A stretch of 64,000 nt of DNA, taken from contig CALKVF010000006.1 of the NCBI GenBank assembly GCA_937996535.1, forward strand, positions 1 to 64,000, written 5' to 3'. Position 1 is the first letter of the stretch. Each line of letters starts with the position of its first letter. Below, piece by piece: positions 35,825-44,602 of this stretch. Under the pieces are notes generated by a model that was not told where the DNA came from, ran no database searches, and worked only from the letters and a program-made list of their open reading frames with translations. The stretch is from an uncultured Novosphingobium sp. (GTDB taxonomy: Bacteria > Pseudomonadota > Alphaproteobacteria > Sphingomonadales > Sphingomonadaceae). Made by a program: the position numbers and the translations under genes.

Positions 35825-36757
35825 TTACAGCATCCTGACCAGGGTGCGCAGCACGGTGATCCGCGCGGTCAGCACGGCCAGCACCAGCCCCGCCACCGGG
35901 ATCAGCGCCAGCACCGTCCAATCGAGCGGCCCCAGCGCGCCGCTGTCGACCAGCCCGGCCCCGAGCCCCGCAAATTGCCGCCCGAGGAACAGCACGACCA
36001 GCGCGCCCAGCGCGAGCCCGACCGCGCCGCCGCCCGCCGCGTCGATCCCGATCGAGCGCTGGAACAGTCGCGCGATCTGGGCATCGGTCCCGCCCAGCAG
36101 GTGGACGATCTCGATCGTGTCGCGGTTCACCCCCAGCGCATTGCGCACTGCGAGCAACACAGCGGCGGCCATCGCCAGACCCAGCAGCGCGACCAGCGCC
36201 AGCGCCAGCCATTGCAGCGTATCGATCGCGCCAAACACAGGTTTCAGCCAGCTCGACTGGGCATCGACCCGGGCCGAGGGCGCCACCGCGCGCACCGTGC
36301 GCCGCAGCTCGCCCAGCACTTCGCCGGTCACCGCCCCGCGCAGCCGCGCATCGACCAGCGCCGGAACCGGGATCGCCTCGTCCTCGCCGCCGCCGCGCGC
36401 GCCCAGCCACGGTTCGACCAGCCGCTCGACCTCGGCCTGCGAGACGGCATGGGCCTCGATCACGCCGGGAACCGCGCGCAGCGCCTGAGCCACCGCTTCA
36501 GCCTGGCGGGTGCGCTCGGCCGGATTGGCCTCGACGATCTGGATCGTCACCCCGCCCGAAAGTTCGTTAGCCGCCGCCCGCGCGGTATTCGCCAGCGACA
36601 GCCCAGCGGCGGCCGCGATCACCGTCAGCGCGACCATGATCGCGATCACCCAGGGCATCGGCCCCGACAGCCGCGCGCCCGCGATCAGCGCCCCGTCGCC
36701 CGACGAGGTCAGCGAACGGCGATTGCCGGTCAGCGCGGAAGGCAGGCGAAAGTCCAT
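35825..36757 (-). CDS. ftsX: Cell division protein FtsX
   Basis: This 310-residue permease has a cytoplasmic N terminus, a first membrane helix (about 35-57), a periplasmic domain (about 60-195) and three more helices (about 197-305). With FtsE it forms an ABC-type complex that controls cell-wall amidases during division. Its ATG shares a base with the ftsE TAA. The fold and position make the call firm even though FtsX sequences vary. Confidence 0.92.
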   Translation of the reverse strand: MDFRLPSALTGNRRSLTSSGDGALIAGARLSGPMPWVIAIMVALTVIAAAAGLSLANTARAAANELSGGVTIQIVEANPAERTRQAEAVAQALRAVPGVIEAHAVSQAEVERLVEPWLGARGGGEDEAIPVPALVDARLRGAVTGEVLGELRRTVRAVAPSARVDAQSSWLKPVFGAIDTLQWLALALVALLGLAMAAAVLLAVRNALGVNRDTIEIVHLLGGTDAQIARLFQRSIGIDAAGGGAVGLALGALVVLFLGRQFAGLGAGLVDSGALGPLDWTVLALIPVAGLVLAVLTARITVLRTLVRML

Positions 36758-37488
36758 TACGCCTCCCTCGCCACGGGGCGGCGCGGCGGATAGCGCAAGG
36801 CGCCCGTGGGATCCGACAGGCGCCCCTTGTCGAGCCGCATGATCAGCGAATCCGGCACCTTCTTGAGCAGGTGCACGTCATGGGTGGCGACCACCACGGT
36901 GGTCCCCAGCCGGTTGAGCGCCTCGAACAGGCGCAGCAGCTTGACCGCCATGTCGGGATCGACGTTGCCGGTCGGCTCGTCGGCCACCAGCATGTCGGGC
37001 CGGGCGATCACCGCGCGGGCGATCGCCACGCGCTGCTGCTCGCCGCCCGAAAGCTGGGCCGGCACCGCGTGCATCCGATCGGTCAGCCCCACCCATTCGA
37101 GCATATCGGCCACCGGGCGCGCCAGTTCGCGCTCGGCCACGCCCGCCACCCGCAGCGGCAGGGCAACATTGTCGAACGCCGACAGGTGCTCGACCAGCCG
37201 GAAGTCCTGAAACACCACGCCCAGCCGGCGTCGCAACAGCGGCAGGCGTTCGCGCGGCATGGTGATCGCATCGGTGCCGAACATGCGGATCGCCCCGCGC
37301 GAGGGGCGCTGGGCCAGATAGAGCAGCCGCAGCATCGAGGTCTTGCCCGCACCGCTCGCCCCGGTGAGGAAGTAGAAATTGCCCGGATAGAGCGTGAAGG
37401 AAATGTCGCTGAGCACCTCGCGATCGGCGCCATAGCGCAGACCCACGTTATCGAACTGGACGATTTCCCCATCGGTGGCGGTGTTCAT
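36757..37488 (-). CDS. ftsE: Cell division ATP-binding protein FtsE
   Basis: This 243-residue ABC ATPase has Walker A GASGAGKT (43-50), the signature LSGGEQQRVAIARA, Walker B LVADEPTGNVD and the switch His in VVATHD. It drives FtsX from the cytoplasmic side. It is the first gene of the operon ftsE-ftsX-ydcF-like-plsC-NRAMP. The 140-base gap before the divergent zinc-ribbon gene carries the promoters. Confidence 0.96.
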   Translation of the reverse strand: MNTATDGEIVQFDNVGLRYGADREVLSDISFTLYPGNFYFLTGASGAGKTSMLRLLYLAQRPSRGAIRMFGTDAITMPRERLPLLRRRLGVVFQDFRLVEHLSAFDNVALPLRVAGVAERELARPVADMLEWVGLTDRMHAVPAQLSGGEQQRVAIARAVIARPDMLVADEPTGNVDPDMAVKLLRLFEALNRLGTTVVVATHDVHLLKKVPDSLIMRLDKGRLSDPTGALRYPPRRPVAREA

Positions 37489-37630
37489 CGGGCGAAAGCG
37501 GTCCAGTCGGCAAAATTGCCTAGTCTGGGGCTATAGCCGCCAATCCATGTGGAAAAAAGGGCATAGCCACCCTGCTTTCCCCGGTTGAACGCTTGCCGCC
37601 GGCCGCCGCAATATGTTTAACGCTGAACCC

Positions 37631-38431
37631 ATGATTATCGCCTGTCCTGCTTGCGGTACGCGTTATGTCGTCCCGGACAGCGCCCTTGGCGTCGAAGGCC
37701 GGACCGTGCGCTGCGCGAAATGCCGCCACAGCTGGTACCAGGACGGCCCCCAGCCTGCTGCGCCTCAGCCCGCTGCGTCCCCGCCTTCTGTAGCGGCACC
37801 CGTTGCCCCGGAGCCGGTCGCTCCGCCGCCCCCGGCTCCTGTGGCCGAGCCGGTTGCAGAACCCGAACCAGCCCCCGCCGTGCAAGAACCACAGGCCGAA
37901 GACGCCCCCGAAGCCCCCCCGCCGCCGGTCTATGCCGACCCGGATTGGGACGATCAGGCCGCGCCCTCGCGCTTTGCCCACGAACCGTTCCTGCGCCCGC
38001 GCCGCAATCCCACCCGGATGTGGACCGTGGCCGCGGCGATTTTCGCGGTGGTCGCACTCGGCGCGGTGGGCGCCACGGCGTGGTACGGCCTGCCCGATTG
38101 GATGCCCTTTGCCCGGCCGCTGTTTGCCGAAAGCCAGGCTGGCCTGAAACTTGATTTCCCGGCCAAGCAGCAGGACCGCCACGAGTTGGCCGACCACACC
38201 TGGTTCTTCAACGCCAACGGCACCGTCACCAACGTTTCCGCCACCGCCCGCAGCGTGCCGACGATCCTGATCGTGCTGCGCGATGCGCGCGACCGGGTGG
38301 TCTATACCGCCGAAGTGCAAAGCCCCAAGCGCGTGCTCGCCCCGGGCGAAAGCGTCTCGATCAACGAGGCGCTGACCACGGTGCCCAAGGATGGCGTGAA
38401 AGCGGAATTCGGCTGGAAGCCGGGCAGCTAG
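37631..38431 (+). CDS. MJ0042 zinc-ribbon membrane protein with DUF3426-like domain
   Basis: The ATG at 37631 places the zinc ribbon at the very start: C5, C8, C28 and C31 (MIIACPACGTRY, VRCAKCRHSW); an ATG at 37613 is possible. A long Pro/Ala/Glu-rich linker (about 37-115) leads to one membrane helix (about 128-150) and a C-terminal domain (about 165-266) that fits DUF3426. It is typical of sphingomonads and sits next to ftsEX. Function is not known; a regulatory or envelope role is likely. Confidence 0.85.
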   Translation: MIIACPACGTRYVVPDSALGVEGRTVRCAKCRHSWYQDGPQPAAPQPAASPPSVAAPVAPEPVAPPPPAPVAEPVAEPEPAPAVQEPQAEDAPEAPPPPVYADPDWDDQAAPSRFAHEPFLRPRRNPTRMWTVAAAIFAVVALGAVGATAWYGLPDWMPFARPLFAESQAGLKLDFPAKQQDRHELADHTWFFNANGTVTNVSATARSVPTILIVLRDARDRVVYTAEVQSPKRVLAPGESVSINEALTTVPKDGVKAEFGWKPGS

Positions 38432-38462
38432 CCCAGCAGCTCAGCCCGCACATCAAGCCCGC

Positions 38463-38666
38463 TCAGTCAAATTCGAGCAGCACCTGCCCGCCGGCCGCGC
38501 GGCGGGCCTGCCGTGCGAGCGCGTCAGGCTCGGACAGCGGCGCAGTCGTCGCCGCGCGCAGCACCTCGGCCGAAACCCGCGCCACCGCGATCACACGCGG
38601 CGGCGGCGGCGGTGCAGCGGCGGGCGCAATGGCTGCGGCAAGGAACAGGCTGAACACAATGCTCAT
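38463..38666 (-). CDS. Small exported protein, 67 residues
   Basis: The ATG at 38666 opens a signal-peptide-like start (MSIVFSLFLAAAIAPAAA) followed by a Pro run and a short region (VIAVARVSAEVLRAATTA). No ribosome site stands out. The codon use is like that of neighbouring genes. I recognise no family. It may be a small periplasmic protein; its convergent neighbour ends 31 bases away. Confidence 0.5.
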   Translation of the reverse strand: MSIVFSLFLAAAIAPAAAPPPPPRVIAVARVSAEVLRAATTAPLSEPDALARQARRAAGGQVLLEFD

Positions 38667-38777
38667 CAAGCGTGGTGAACGCTTTGTTCAGCCTTTGCGC
38701 AACCGCCGATCGCAGCCAATTTGGAGCCGTCCCCGTGCGGCACAGGTCGCCTGGGCAAAATTCATCGCCAAACGCGC

Positions 38778-38806
38778 TTGCAGCGCCGCCCCCCCTTTGC
38801 TAATGG
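38778..38806 (+). promoter_or_regulatory. Possible promoter of tRNA-Leu
   Basis: TTGCAG (38778-38783) and TAATGG (38801-38806) are 17 bases apart, about 65 bases before the tRNA. Both boxes match only partly. Confidence 0.25.
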
Positions 38807-38872
38807 CCCGCTCCTACCCCCCCGGGGCGCACGGATTTCCTCAAGGAATCGTATCGCCGTCCCGATGATTTA

Positions 38873-38959
38873 GCGGTCGTGGCGGAATTGGTAGACGCGC
38901 AACGTTGAGGTCGTTGTGGGCGAAAGCCCGTGGAAGTTCGAGTCTTCTCGACCGCACCA
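38873..38959 (+). tRNA. tRNA-Leu (anticodon GAG)
   Basis: The 87-base gene forms a full cloverleaf with a long variable arm. The acceptor arms GCGGTCG and CGACCGC pair, the anticodon stem CAACG/CGTTG holds the loop TTGAGGT with GAG at 38907-38909, and CCA is encoded at the end. It reads CUU and CUC codons. Degraded mobile DNA starts right after it, in keeping with tRNA genes as insertion sites. Confidence 0.97.
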
Positions 38960-39160
38960 AACAGTCCTTCATGGTAACTTATTCTTGCCCTCGGGCACCC
39001 GCTTCGCGTGAAGTGGCGCAGTCCAGCGAGGTTCGGCAGTACATCTTTTCGGCATTGCAGCCAGAGACGCACGGCAGCAGCCGGAAACAGGCAAAAAAGT
39101 AGCCGGATTCTCTGTTCCCAAGAACCCGGCTTCACCTCAATTTCCAAGCGTTGTTGTCTC

Positions 39161-39568
39161 TCAGGCAGCGAAACCGAACAGCCGCTCCTGCTCAGCCCAA
39201 TCGATCGGCATATCAGAGATGAGTAGCGATCTGCGGTTTAGCCCTTTGGGCTGTGTTCCCTCGGCGATGGCGTCGATGATCTTGGGGCTCATCCAGGACA
39301 GGCGCAGCAGCCTTGCAAGCTGGGTCCTACACCGTCCTTCCCGCTTCGCCAATTGGTTGAGACTTAGCTCTGGTGATGCGAGTATGAGACGCTGGGCATC
39401 GTGCGCATCGGCGACGAGCTCAAGTAGGTCACCCGATGCACGATCGGCCGCACCTTGGGAATCGATACGAAGCCTTGTTTCCCGGAACGGTCGCTTGGTT
39501 GGCAGCGGAATGTTGATGCGCCATGTCGGTTGCTCGTGCAGATCCAGCGCGTTCCCGGCGTCAGGTGA
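39161..39568 (-). pseudogene. C-terminal fragment of a large serine-type recombinase
   Basis: Read on the minus strand, 135 codons are open down to the stop, with no start and an in-frame TGA just before (39569-39571). The end shows the tail typical of recombinase family proteins: LARLLRLSWMSPKIIDAI, EGTQPKGLNRRSLL and DWAEQERLFGF. Before it lies a region like WRINIPLPTKRPFRETRL. The catalytic N-terminal domain is missing, so it cannot be active. It marks a former integrase or transposon-resolvase gene next to the tRNA. Confidence 0.7.
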
Positions 39569-39572
39569 TCAG

Positions 39573-39983
39573 GTCATCACGCCCGATATCATCGATCAAA
39601 ATCTGACCAAGGCTATAGACCTTCTTCCGGTCATCATGCCGGGCCTCGATGTTCCGATTGATCGGGCGTTCCTACTTTCAGAATTGATCCGGCGCAGCAG
39701 TCAGACCATCGGCAAAAACACCACACTCAAGTCCGATGAAGGGCACCTGGACTGGCTGAACGCAGAGCGTAAAAAGGACTGGCGCTACTGGAGGCGCTAC
39801 GCGATGTGGCTCGAGGCAAAGATGCCGCCACAGGCGATCGACGCGCTCGACGAAGCTACGGATGACGTACTCAGGCAGCTTGAAGCGCCGGATCGCCCCG
39901 GCGCGTGGGATCGTCGCGGCCTCGTTGTCGGACATGTCCAGTCAGGCAAAACCGGCAATTACACTGGCCTTATCTGCAAGGCA
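39573..39983 (+). pseudogene. N-terminal fragment of a Z1-domain ATPase
   Basis: From 39573 about 137 codons read through GHLDWLNAERKKDWRYWRRY, then AIDALDEATDDVLRQLE and WDRRGLVVGHVQSGKTGNYT, the latter with the Walker A of Z1-domain proteins (GHVQSGKT). The match ends at GLICKA, where the frame runs into ParB-like DNA in the other direction. Z1 ATPases are found in restriction-type defence operons with nucleases and methylases. Only the front part remains, with no start codon of its own, so this is a relic. Confidence 0.65.
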
Positions 39984-40221
39984 CCTCAGGCATGCCAAGG
40001 CGTTTTGCGACCTCCCATTGGGCGTGGCCCGAGATAATACGAGCCTCTGTATCGATAAGGATCGGCAGAACCTGTCCAAAGGCCTCAAAGGATTTGGTCA
40101 GTGCCCGGATCTGTGAGCTGGGGTGATGGCGCGGCGTTCCAGGCATCGGGCGCAGCCCCCCGATCGCTAGGTACTCGGTGGTAAGCGGTGCGTTGCGAGG
40201 TGGGACAGGATTTGTGGTCAT
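39979..40221 (-). pseudogene. ParB-like nuclease-domain fragment
   Basis: The ATG at 40221 opens a frame with the ParB/Srx pattern: LAIGGLRPMPGTPRHHPSSQ, SFEAFGQVLPILIDTEARI, ISGHAQWEVAKRLGMPEVP. This form, with ISGHAQ, is found in front of DNA methylases on phages and mobile elements rather than in chromosome partition. It breaks off right after EVP at the junction with the Z1 fragment. The methylase part is gone. Confidence 0.65.
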
Positions 40222-40303
40222 TACGGCGCTCCGTGTTCATCGGCGGAGCCCGTAAATATTCACACATCGATCTCGAAAAATACGGTCAAAAAACAGCTTG
40301 TAG

Positions 40304-40954
40304 CTATGACACCCAGTCAAGTTTGAGAAGATCACGCTCGTTCACTGCAAAGCGAGGATCGTGGCAGATGACCGGCAAGATCTTCTGCGAAAGTTCGACC
40401 ACCTGCTTGATCAGGCGAATATCCGCGAGGTTGATCGGAAAATCTTCTTGATCGGCACCACGATGGTAAAGCTCGAGATCGCATGCCGTTATGAGATGGA
40501 TTACTGGACGCCCAGGGCGCCAGATGCGCTTCTGAAAATTATCGGCATGCTCCGGATGATTATTGGTGAGGAACAGCGCAATCTGGCGTTGCGTGAATTT
40601 CTTGATACCCCGCACCGGCTTGGGGCTTGCCCCCAAAGCTTCCCGGATCCACGGGCGCAACGCCCGAGCAAGCTGCGCGCGCTTCCTCAGCCTATCCTGC
40701 GTCTTCTTGAGCTTCTCCCGGCACCAACCCGGATCAAGCCGGACATAATCATTGAGCCGCTCATCCAGGAACGGCTCAGTCCTCCTATCTACCCGGTTCG
40801 CCTTATGCAGGTAGCTGGCTGCCCAGGCGTCTGCAGCATCCCGACATCTCTCGGCCTCACGCACTCCAGGAAAGGCGAGAGCCGCAAAATAGCGTGCGGA
40901 CGTCACAATGTCCGGACACTCGCCCGGCCCCAGCCTAATTATGCGATCGGACAT
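40304..40954 (-). CDS. Hypothetical protein of the island
   Basis: The ATG at 40954 gives 216 residues; a GTG at 40993 would add 13. The product is charged and basic, with the stretch CREKLKKTQDRLRKRAQLAR (probably helical), then GIKKFTQRQIALFLTNNHPE and VIHLITACDLELYHRG. I do not recognise a family. It is the only apparently intact gene of the island. Lower GC and rarer codons than its neighbours suggest transfer. A role in replication or regulation of a lost element is a guess. Confidence 0.5.
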   Translation of the reverse strand: MSDRIIRLGPGECPDIVTSARYFAALAFPGVREAERCRDAADAWAASYLHKANRVDRRTEPFLDERLNDYVRLDPGWCREKLKKTQDRLRKRAQLARALRPWIREALGASPKPVRGIKKFTQRQIALFLTNNHPEHADNFQKRIWRPGRPVIHLITACDLELYHRGADQEDFPINLADIRLIKQVVELSQKILPVICHDPRFAVNERDLLKLDWVS

Positions 40955-41262
40955 GAAGACGAATTTGATCCCCTCGAACAGGCGCGATTGCACCTGATAT
41001 CGGCCTGTTATGATCCTGTTTCACCGATTGTCAGCAGTATATGTGGAAGCGCCTCCAAGCCTAGCCAATCAGCTGAAAAACAGACTCATTTTCGGCTGCC
41101 TTGTCGAACTGCAGCAGGGACAGGCCTGTTAATCTCGAAAAAACAGGCGAAAACAGGTATGTGGGAACTGATCGCGCCGCCCTTCCCACTGCGTCACGCA
41201 CCAATCAAACAGATACCGGCACTGATTTTCGCCTCAGGGCGCCCTGTGCCTGCACAGCTGAC

Positions 41263-42150
41263 CTACGCATGGTCGGTAATCATCAAACCTGAAATCAGGG
41301 CCTCCACCGGCGCATCGTCAGCATCAGCCAACGTCATGACCGACAAGGTCATCGGCGGCGCGCCCGGGATTTCACGGGCAATCATTCCCGCAACGGCACT
41401 CGCCGCAAGTGCTGCCGAGCGCGGCAGCATGGTCAGCGCCGCGCCGCTTCGGGCCAGTTCGACGCAAGCTTGCTGGCTCGACAGGCGGTAGCGGGGAAAG
41501 CCCGCGCGGCGGATCGTTTCGCGGTGTTGGGGATCCTGGTTGGCGGCAAAACTGCGGTCAAAGCCGGCAACCGCCCAATCGTGCTCCAGCAGTGCTGCAA
41601 GACTCTGCTCGCCCACCGCCGGATGATCGCTGGCACAGAGCAGATAATACGGCTCCTCGCGAACCTGCCTGATCGTGAATTCGCGCCGCGCACCGAACGC
41701 CGCAATGGAATCGCCATGATACAGCAACATCTGCGCCCGGCGCTGCAACAGGCGCTCTACCGCAAGATCGGGCGGGAGAATTTCCGCCTCGACCGTTACA
41801 TCGGGGTACTGTGCGCGAAAATTCACCAAGGCGGCAGGCAGAAAGCTGTCGATCACGGCCGGGCCGCAGGCCAGCGACAATTGCCGCCCGGCAGACAGAA
41901 CCTGGGCCTTGCCCTCGGCCGCATGCGCCAGCAATTCCGGCGCCAGTTCGGCAAGCCGCCGCCCGGCAGTCGTCACCACCACCGACCGGGTCGTGCGCTC
42001 GAACAGGCGCACGCCCCACTGTTCTTCCAGGGTGCGGATGCTTTTGGTCATCGCGGAATGGGTGATGCCCAGCTCTTCGGCTGCCCGCGAAAAGCTGGCC
42101 CGGCGATAAACGGCTTCAAACCGCCGGATAAGAGCCAGATCGTACGACAT
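41263..42150 (-). CDS. LysR-family transcriptional regulator
   Basis: The ATG at 42150 gives 295 residues. The N-terminal helix-turn-helix (about 1-60: LALIRRFEAVYRRASFSRAA, LGITHSAMTKSIRTLEEQWG) is followed by a ligand-binding domain with two lobes. It diverges from the desaturase-type gene at 42244, the classic LysR layout, and probably controls it. A TTG at 42168 is an alternative start. The effector is unknown. Confidence 0.92.
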   Translation of the reverse strand: MSYDLALIRRFEAVYRRASFSRAAEELGITHSAMTKSIRTLEEQWGVRLFERTTRSVVVTTAGRRLAELAPELLAHAAEGKAQVLSAGRQLSLACGPAVIDSFLPAALVNFRAQYPDVTVEAEILPPDLAVERLLQRRAQMLLYHGDSIAAFGARREFTIRQVREEPYYLLCASDHPAVGEQSLAALLEHDWAVAGFDRSFAANQDPQHRETIRRAGFPRYRLSSQQACVELARSGAALTMLPRSAALAASAVAGMIAREIPGAPPMTLSVMTLADADDAPVEALISGLMITDHA

Positions 42151-42243
42151 GTTCCATTTTGTATGCAATCATCGCCATTTATTCAATTGTTGTCCGCTAT
42201 CACCAGCCTTACGCCCCGACAGAAAGGCCGGGGGGACATCGCG

Positions 42244-43188
42244 ATGCGCGCCGCAGATCTGATCCATTCGAACATCACGCTGTTTTCCGCCTTTGCGTTT
42301 CTTGGTCTGATCGCCATCGAACAATTCGCGATCCGGGTGCTGCGCCGCAAGGGCAAGACGCCCTGGAAGGACAGCCTGGTCAGCATCATGCTCGGCTACC
42401 TGAGCGAGCCGGTAAACGCGCTGTCCGCCTTCATTACACTGGGCATTCTTGCCGCGGTCGAGCCATTCCGGTTTGCCACCCTGCCGGCCACATGGCTGAC
42501 CTTTGCCTTGTGCTTCGTGCTCGATGACCTGCGCTTTTATGTGCATCACCGGATCGGCCACCGTGTGCGCTGGGTCTGGGCGATGCATGTGGTTCATCAC
42601 TCCAGTCCCAACTACAATCTGCCGATGGCGCTGCGGCAATCCTGGACCAAGCATTTCACCGGCACCATGCTGCTGAAGATACCGCTGGTTCTGGCCGGGT
42701 TTGACCCGGTCATGGTGACCTTCTGCGGCATTCTGAACGCCACCTACCAGTTCTTCCTTCATACCGAGACGATTGACCGTCTGCCGCGCTGGTTCGAAGC
42801 GGTCTTCAACACGCCGTCCCATCACCGCGTGCACCACGGCAACAACCCGCGCTATCTCGACTCCAATTACGCCGGCACCCTGATTATCTGGGACCGGCTG
42901 CTGGGAACCTTCGAGCCTGAGCGCGCCGATGATCCGCCGTGTTATGGGCTGGTCAAGCAACTCGAAACCCTCAACCCGGTGACGGTGCTGACCCACGAAT
43001 ATGTGGGCATTGCCCGCGATGTGGCCGCTCCGGGACTGACGCTGCGCCAGCGTCTGGCCTATGCCTTTGCCCCGCCGGGCTGGAGCCATGATGGATCACG
43101 GCTGGATTCGCGGGCGATCCGTCAGGCAGCAGGGTTTGAACCCTATGCCGACCGCGCCGAGGCAGCTACGCAGGGCACCCCGTCATGA
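42244..43188 (+). CDS. Fatty acid hydroxylase / sterol desaturase family protein
   Basis: The ATG at 42244 with GGGGGAC upstream gives 314 residues; an in-frame ATG at 42163 lacks a good site. Membrane segments near the N terminus are followed by the His clusters HHRIGH, HVVHH and SHHRVHH that bind a di-iron centre. Such enzymes hydroxylate or desaturate lipids in the inner membrane using O2. The gene is under the divergent LysR regulator and is coupled (ATGA) to the membrane gene behind it. The substrate is unknown; carotenoid, hopanoid and acyl chains are all options. Confidence 0.9.
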   Translation: MRAADLIHSNITLFSAFAFLGLIAIEQFAIRVLRRKGKTPWKDSLVSIMLGYLSEPVNALSAFITLGILAAVEPFRFATLPATWLTFALCFVLDDLRFYVHHRIGHRVRWVWAMHVVHHSSPNYNLPMALRQSWTKHFTGTMLLKIPLVLAGFDPVMVTFCGILNATYQFFLHTETIDRLPRWFEAVFNTPSHHRVHHGNNPRYLDSNYAGTLIIWDRLLGTFEPERADDPPCYGLVKQLETLNPVTVLTHEYVGIARDVAAPGLTLRQRLAYAFAPPGWSHDGSRLDSRAIRQAAGFEPYADRAEAATQGTPS

Positions 43189-43775
43189 CCGCAATCTTCC
43201 CCTTCCATTATGCGTTGAGCGAGGCCCTGGTCGCGGCTGCGGCCGCTCTTGGCATCTCCTCGCTGATCCCCCGCAACCGAATGGGTGCCGCGGGGTTGTT
43301 GCCGTTCGGCCTCGCGGGATTGATCGGTGCGGTGCAGATCGCCGCCGGTTTGACGGGGTCTGTCGCGACGTTTCATCAATTCCTGTCGCGATCGGGGGCC
43401 GTATTCGGTCTGATATGCCTAATCGGCGCGCTCATGCCGCAGCGTGATTGGCGCTATCCAGCGGCGGGCCTGCTGGCAGCCGGCTTAGTCGCGGTGGTCC
43501 CGGCTGTCGGTATGCCCTTGTTCGCCCTGTTGATGCTTGGCGGGGTGATACTGGTCTATCGACGCGCCCCGGAAGGCAGCGCCGTGATGGCAGCGTCAGG
43601 TTTTGGCCTGCTGGTCATCGCCCAAGTGGTCACAGCCAGCCTCCGGCCTGCTCATCCAGACCTCGCCTGGCACGCGTTTCACGTGCTGGTAGCGGCATGG
43701 TTGCTTATCGCGGCGATGCTTGTGCCGCTGTGCGGCGGCTCAAAGCGCGCCGGATATGCGACGGCGAGTGACTGA
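43185..43775 (+). CDS. Hypothetical integral membrane protein
   Basis: This 196-residue protein has about six hydrophobic segments with few charged residues, with a HAFHVL motif in the last third and a short basic tail (GGSKRAGYATASD). The ATG overlaps the desaturase-type stop, so it is co-translated with it. I recognise no family. It may be a partner of the hydroxylase or an electron-transfer membrane protein; neither is shown. Confidence 0.75.
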   Translation: MTAIFPFHYALSEALVAAAAALGISSLIPRNRMGAAGLLPFGLAGLIGAVQIAAGLTGSVATFHQFLSRSGAVFGLICLIGALMPQRDWRYPAAGLLAAGLVAVVPAVGMPLFALLMLGGVILVYRRAPEGSAVMAASGFGLLVIAQVVTASLRPAHPDLAWHAFHVLVAAWLLIAAMLVPLCGGSKRAGYATASD

Positions 43776-44154
43776 GCGGGCAGCCCGACGCTCTCCGCGC
43801 CGCCATCCAACTGATCCGCTTGCCTTTCCGCCCGCCGCGCAGGTCAGTGCCTGTATGCAAACAAATCGGGATAATTGCTTACAATTTTAACCGTGGGGCC
43901 CAATCCCGCCCGGTGCCATCCAATCTGGATGCGATCTGCCCCGCGCCGCGGGTTTTGGGTTAATTATATTGAAATGTAATACTATTTTGCCGCACCGTCT
44001 AACCGGCAAAGAGCGCATAAGTCCGCGCAAAAGCATGTAAAGCATCGAAATTGCCCACCAGATCAGGGCAACGCGCGCGTTAACTAAGTTTCGCGCCCTC
44101 ATGTTTACCAGCGATCCCTAATTTGAGGCTCTGAGCTAATCAGGAGCCAAGTCG
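43776..44154. other. Intergenic region before the orphan pilin-like gene
   Basis: About 380 bases without a credible gene. The first part is GC-rich; 43870-44060 is AT-rich with tracts such as GGGTTAATTATATTGAAATG and probably carries the promoter of the gene at 44155. TGCAAACAAAT (43856-43866) recurs near two other promoters in the window. A short minus-strand frame here has no coding look. Confidence 0.4.
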
Positions 44155-44592
44155 ATGAAGTTGAGCATGATGGCAGGGGCCACGGCCATTGCCGCCGCGA
44201 CGGTCGCGGCATCCACCTCCGCCGCCGTCCCTGCCACGGGCAGCAACCAGGCGACGATCCAGATTTCGGCAGTCGTGCCGGTCATCTGCAAGACGCAGTT
44301 GGTCGGCTCGCCCGCAACCCTCACCAATACCGCCAATGGCGCGGTCCAGCTGGGTTCGCTCAGCGAATTCTGCAACAATGCCCGCGGCTACCGCGTCGTG
44401 GCCGATTATTCGGCCAACCTCGCCAATGCCAAGCTGCTGGTCGATGGCGTGCCGGTGCCGCTGAACAAGACCGGCTCGACAGTTGTCTCGCAGTCGAACC
44501 GCGCCGCGATCGCCTCGCACGATCTCGTGCTGCAAGTGCCGCGCGGCACGGCGGCCAACGGCAATCTCAGCTTCCGGATCGAACCACTCTGA
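44155..44592 (+). CDS. Orphan secreted pilin-like protein
   Basis: This 145-residue protein has a signal peptide (MKLSMMAGATAIAAATVAAS) and a beta-rich domain with one Cys pair (VICKTQLVG and FCNNARGYR) spaced as in chaperone-usher subunits, ending SFRIEPL. An AGGAG site precedes the ATG. It lies on the opposite strand to the pilus operon and meets its last gene in a two-way terminator. It could be another subunit, or a regulator of assembly, expressed from its own promoter. Confidence 0.7.
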   Translation: MKLSMMAGATAIAAATVAASTSAAVPATGSNQATIQISAVVPVICKTQLVGSPATLTNTANGAVQLGSLSEFCNNARGYRVVADYSANLANAKLLVDGVPVPLNKTGSTVVSQSNRAAIASHDLVLQVPRGTAANGNLSFRIEPL

Positions 44593-44602
44593 TCCTCCGG
44601 CG

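Larger units (their letters stand above)
38960..41262. mobile_element. Decayed genomic island downstream of tRNA-Leu
   Basis: This stretch of 2.3 kb has lower GC, broken genes in mixed directions and sharp junctions: a recombinase tail, a Z1-domain fragment, a ParB-like fragment and one unknown gene. The flanks are intact chromosomal genes. I found no clear copy of the tRNA 3' end at the far side, so the original ends are lost or diverged. Between 38960 and 39160 and between 40995 and 41262 I see no gene; the latter holds several ACAGG repeats, among them the palindrome ACAGGCCTGT at 41120-41129. Confidence 0.65.

Noticed and set aside
38800..39147. Minus-strand frame of 115 codons over the tRNA-Leu
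   Set aside because: It reads antisense through the whole tRNA, a well-known false gene; the parts outside have no coding look.
39979..40221. ParB-like fragment as a chromosome partition gene
   Set aside because: The ISGHAQ form fits methylase-linked ParB domains of mobile DNA; no parA or parS is near, and the gene is truncated.
41190..41225. Possible second attachment site: GCACCAATCAAACAG resembles the tRNA end plus flank GCACCAAACAG
   Set aside because: The match is short, has an insertion and does not extend into the tRNA stem; too weak for an att repeat.
43887..44102. Minus-strand frame of 71 codons before the orphan pilin-like gene
   Set aside because: It lies in an AT-rich promoter region, has no ribosome site and no recognisable features.
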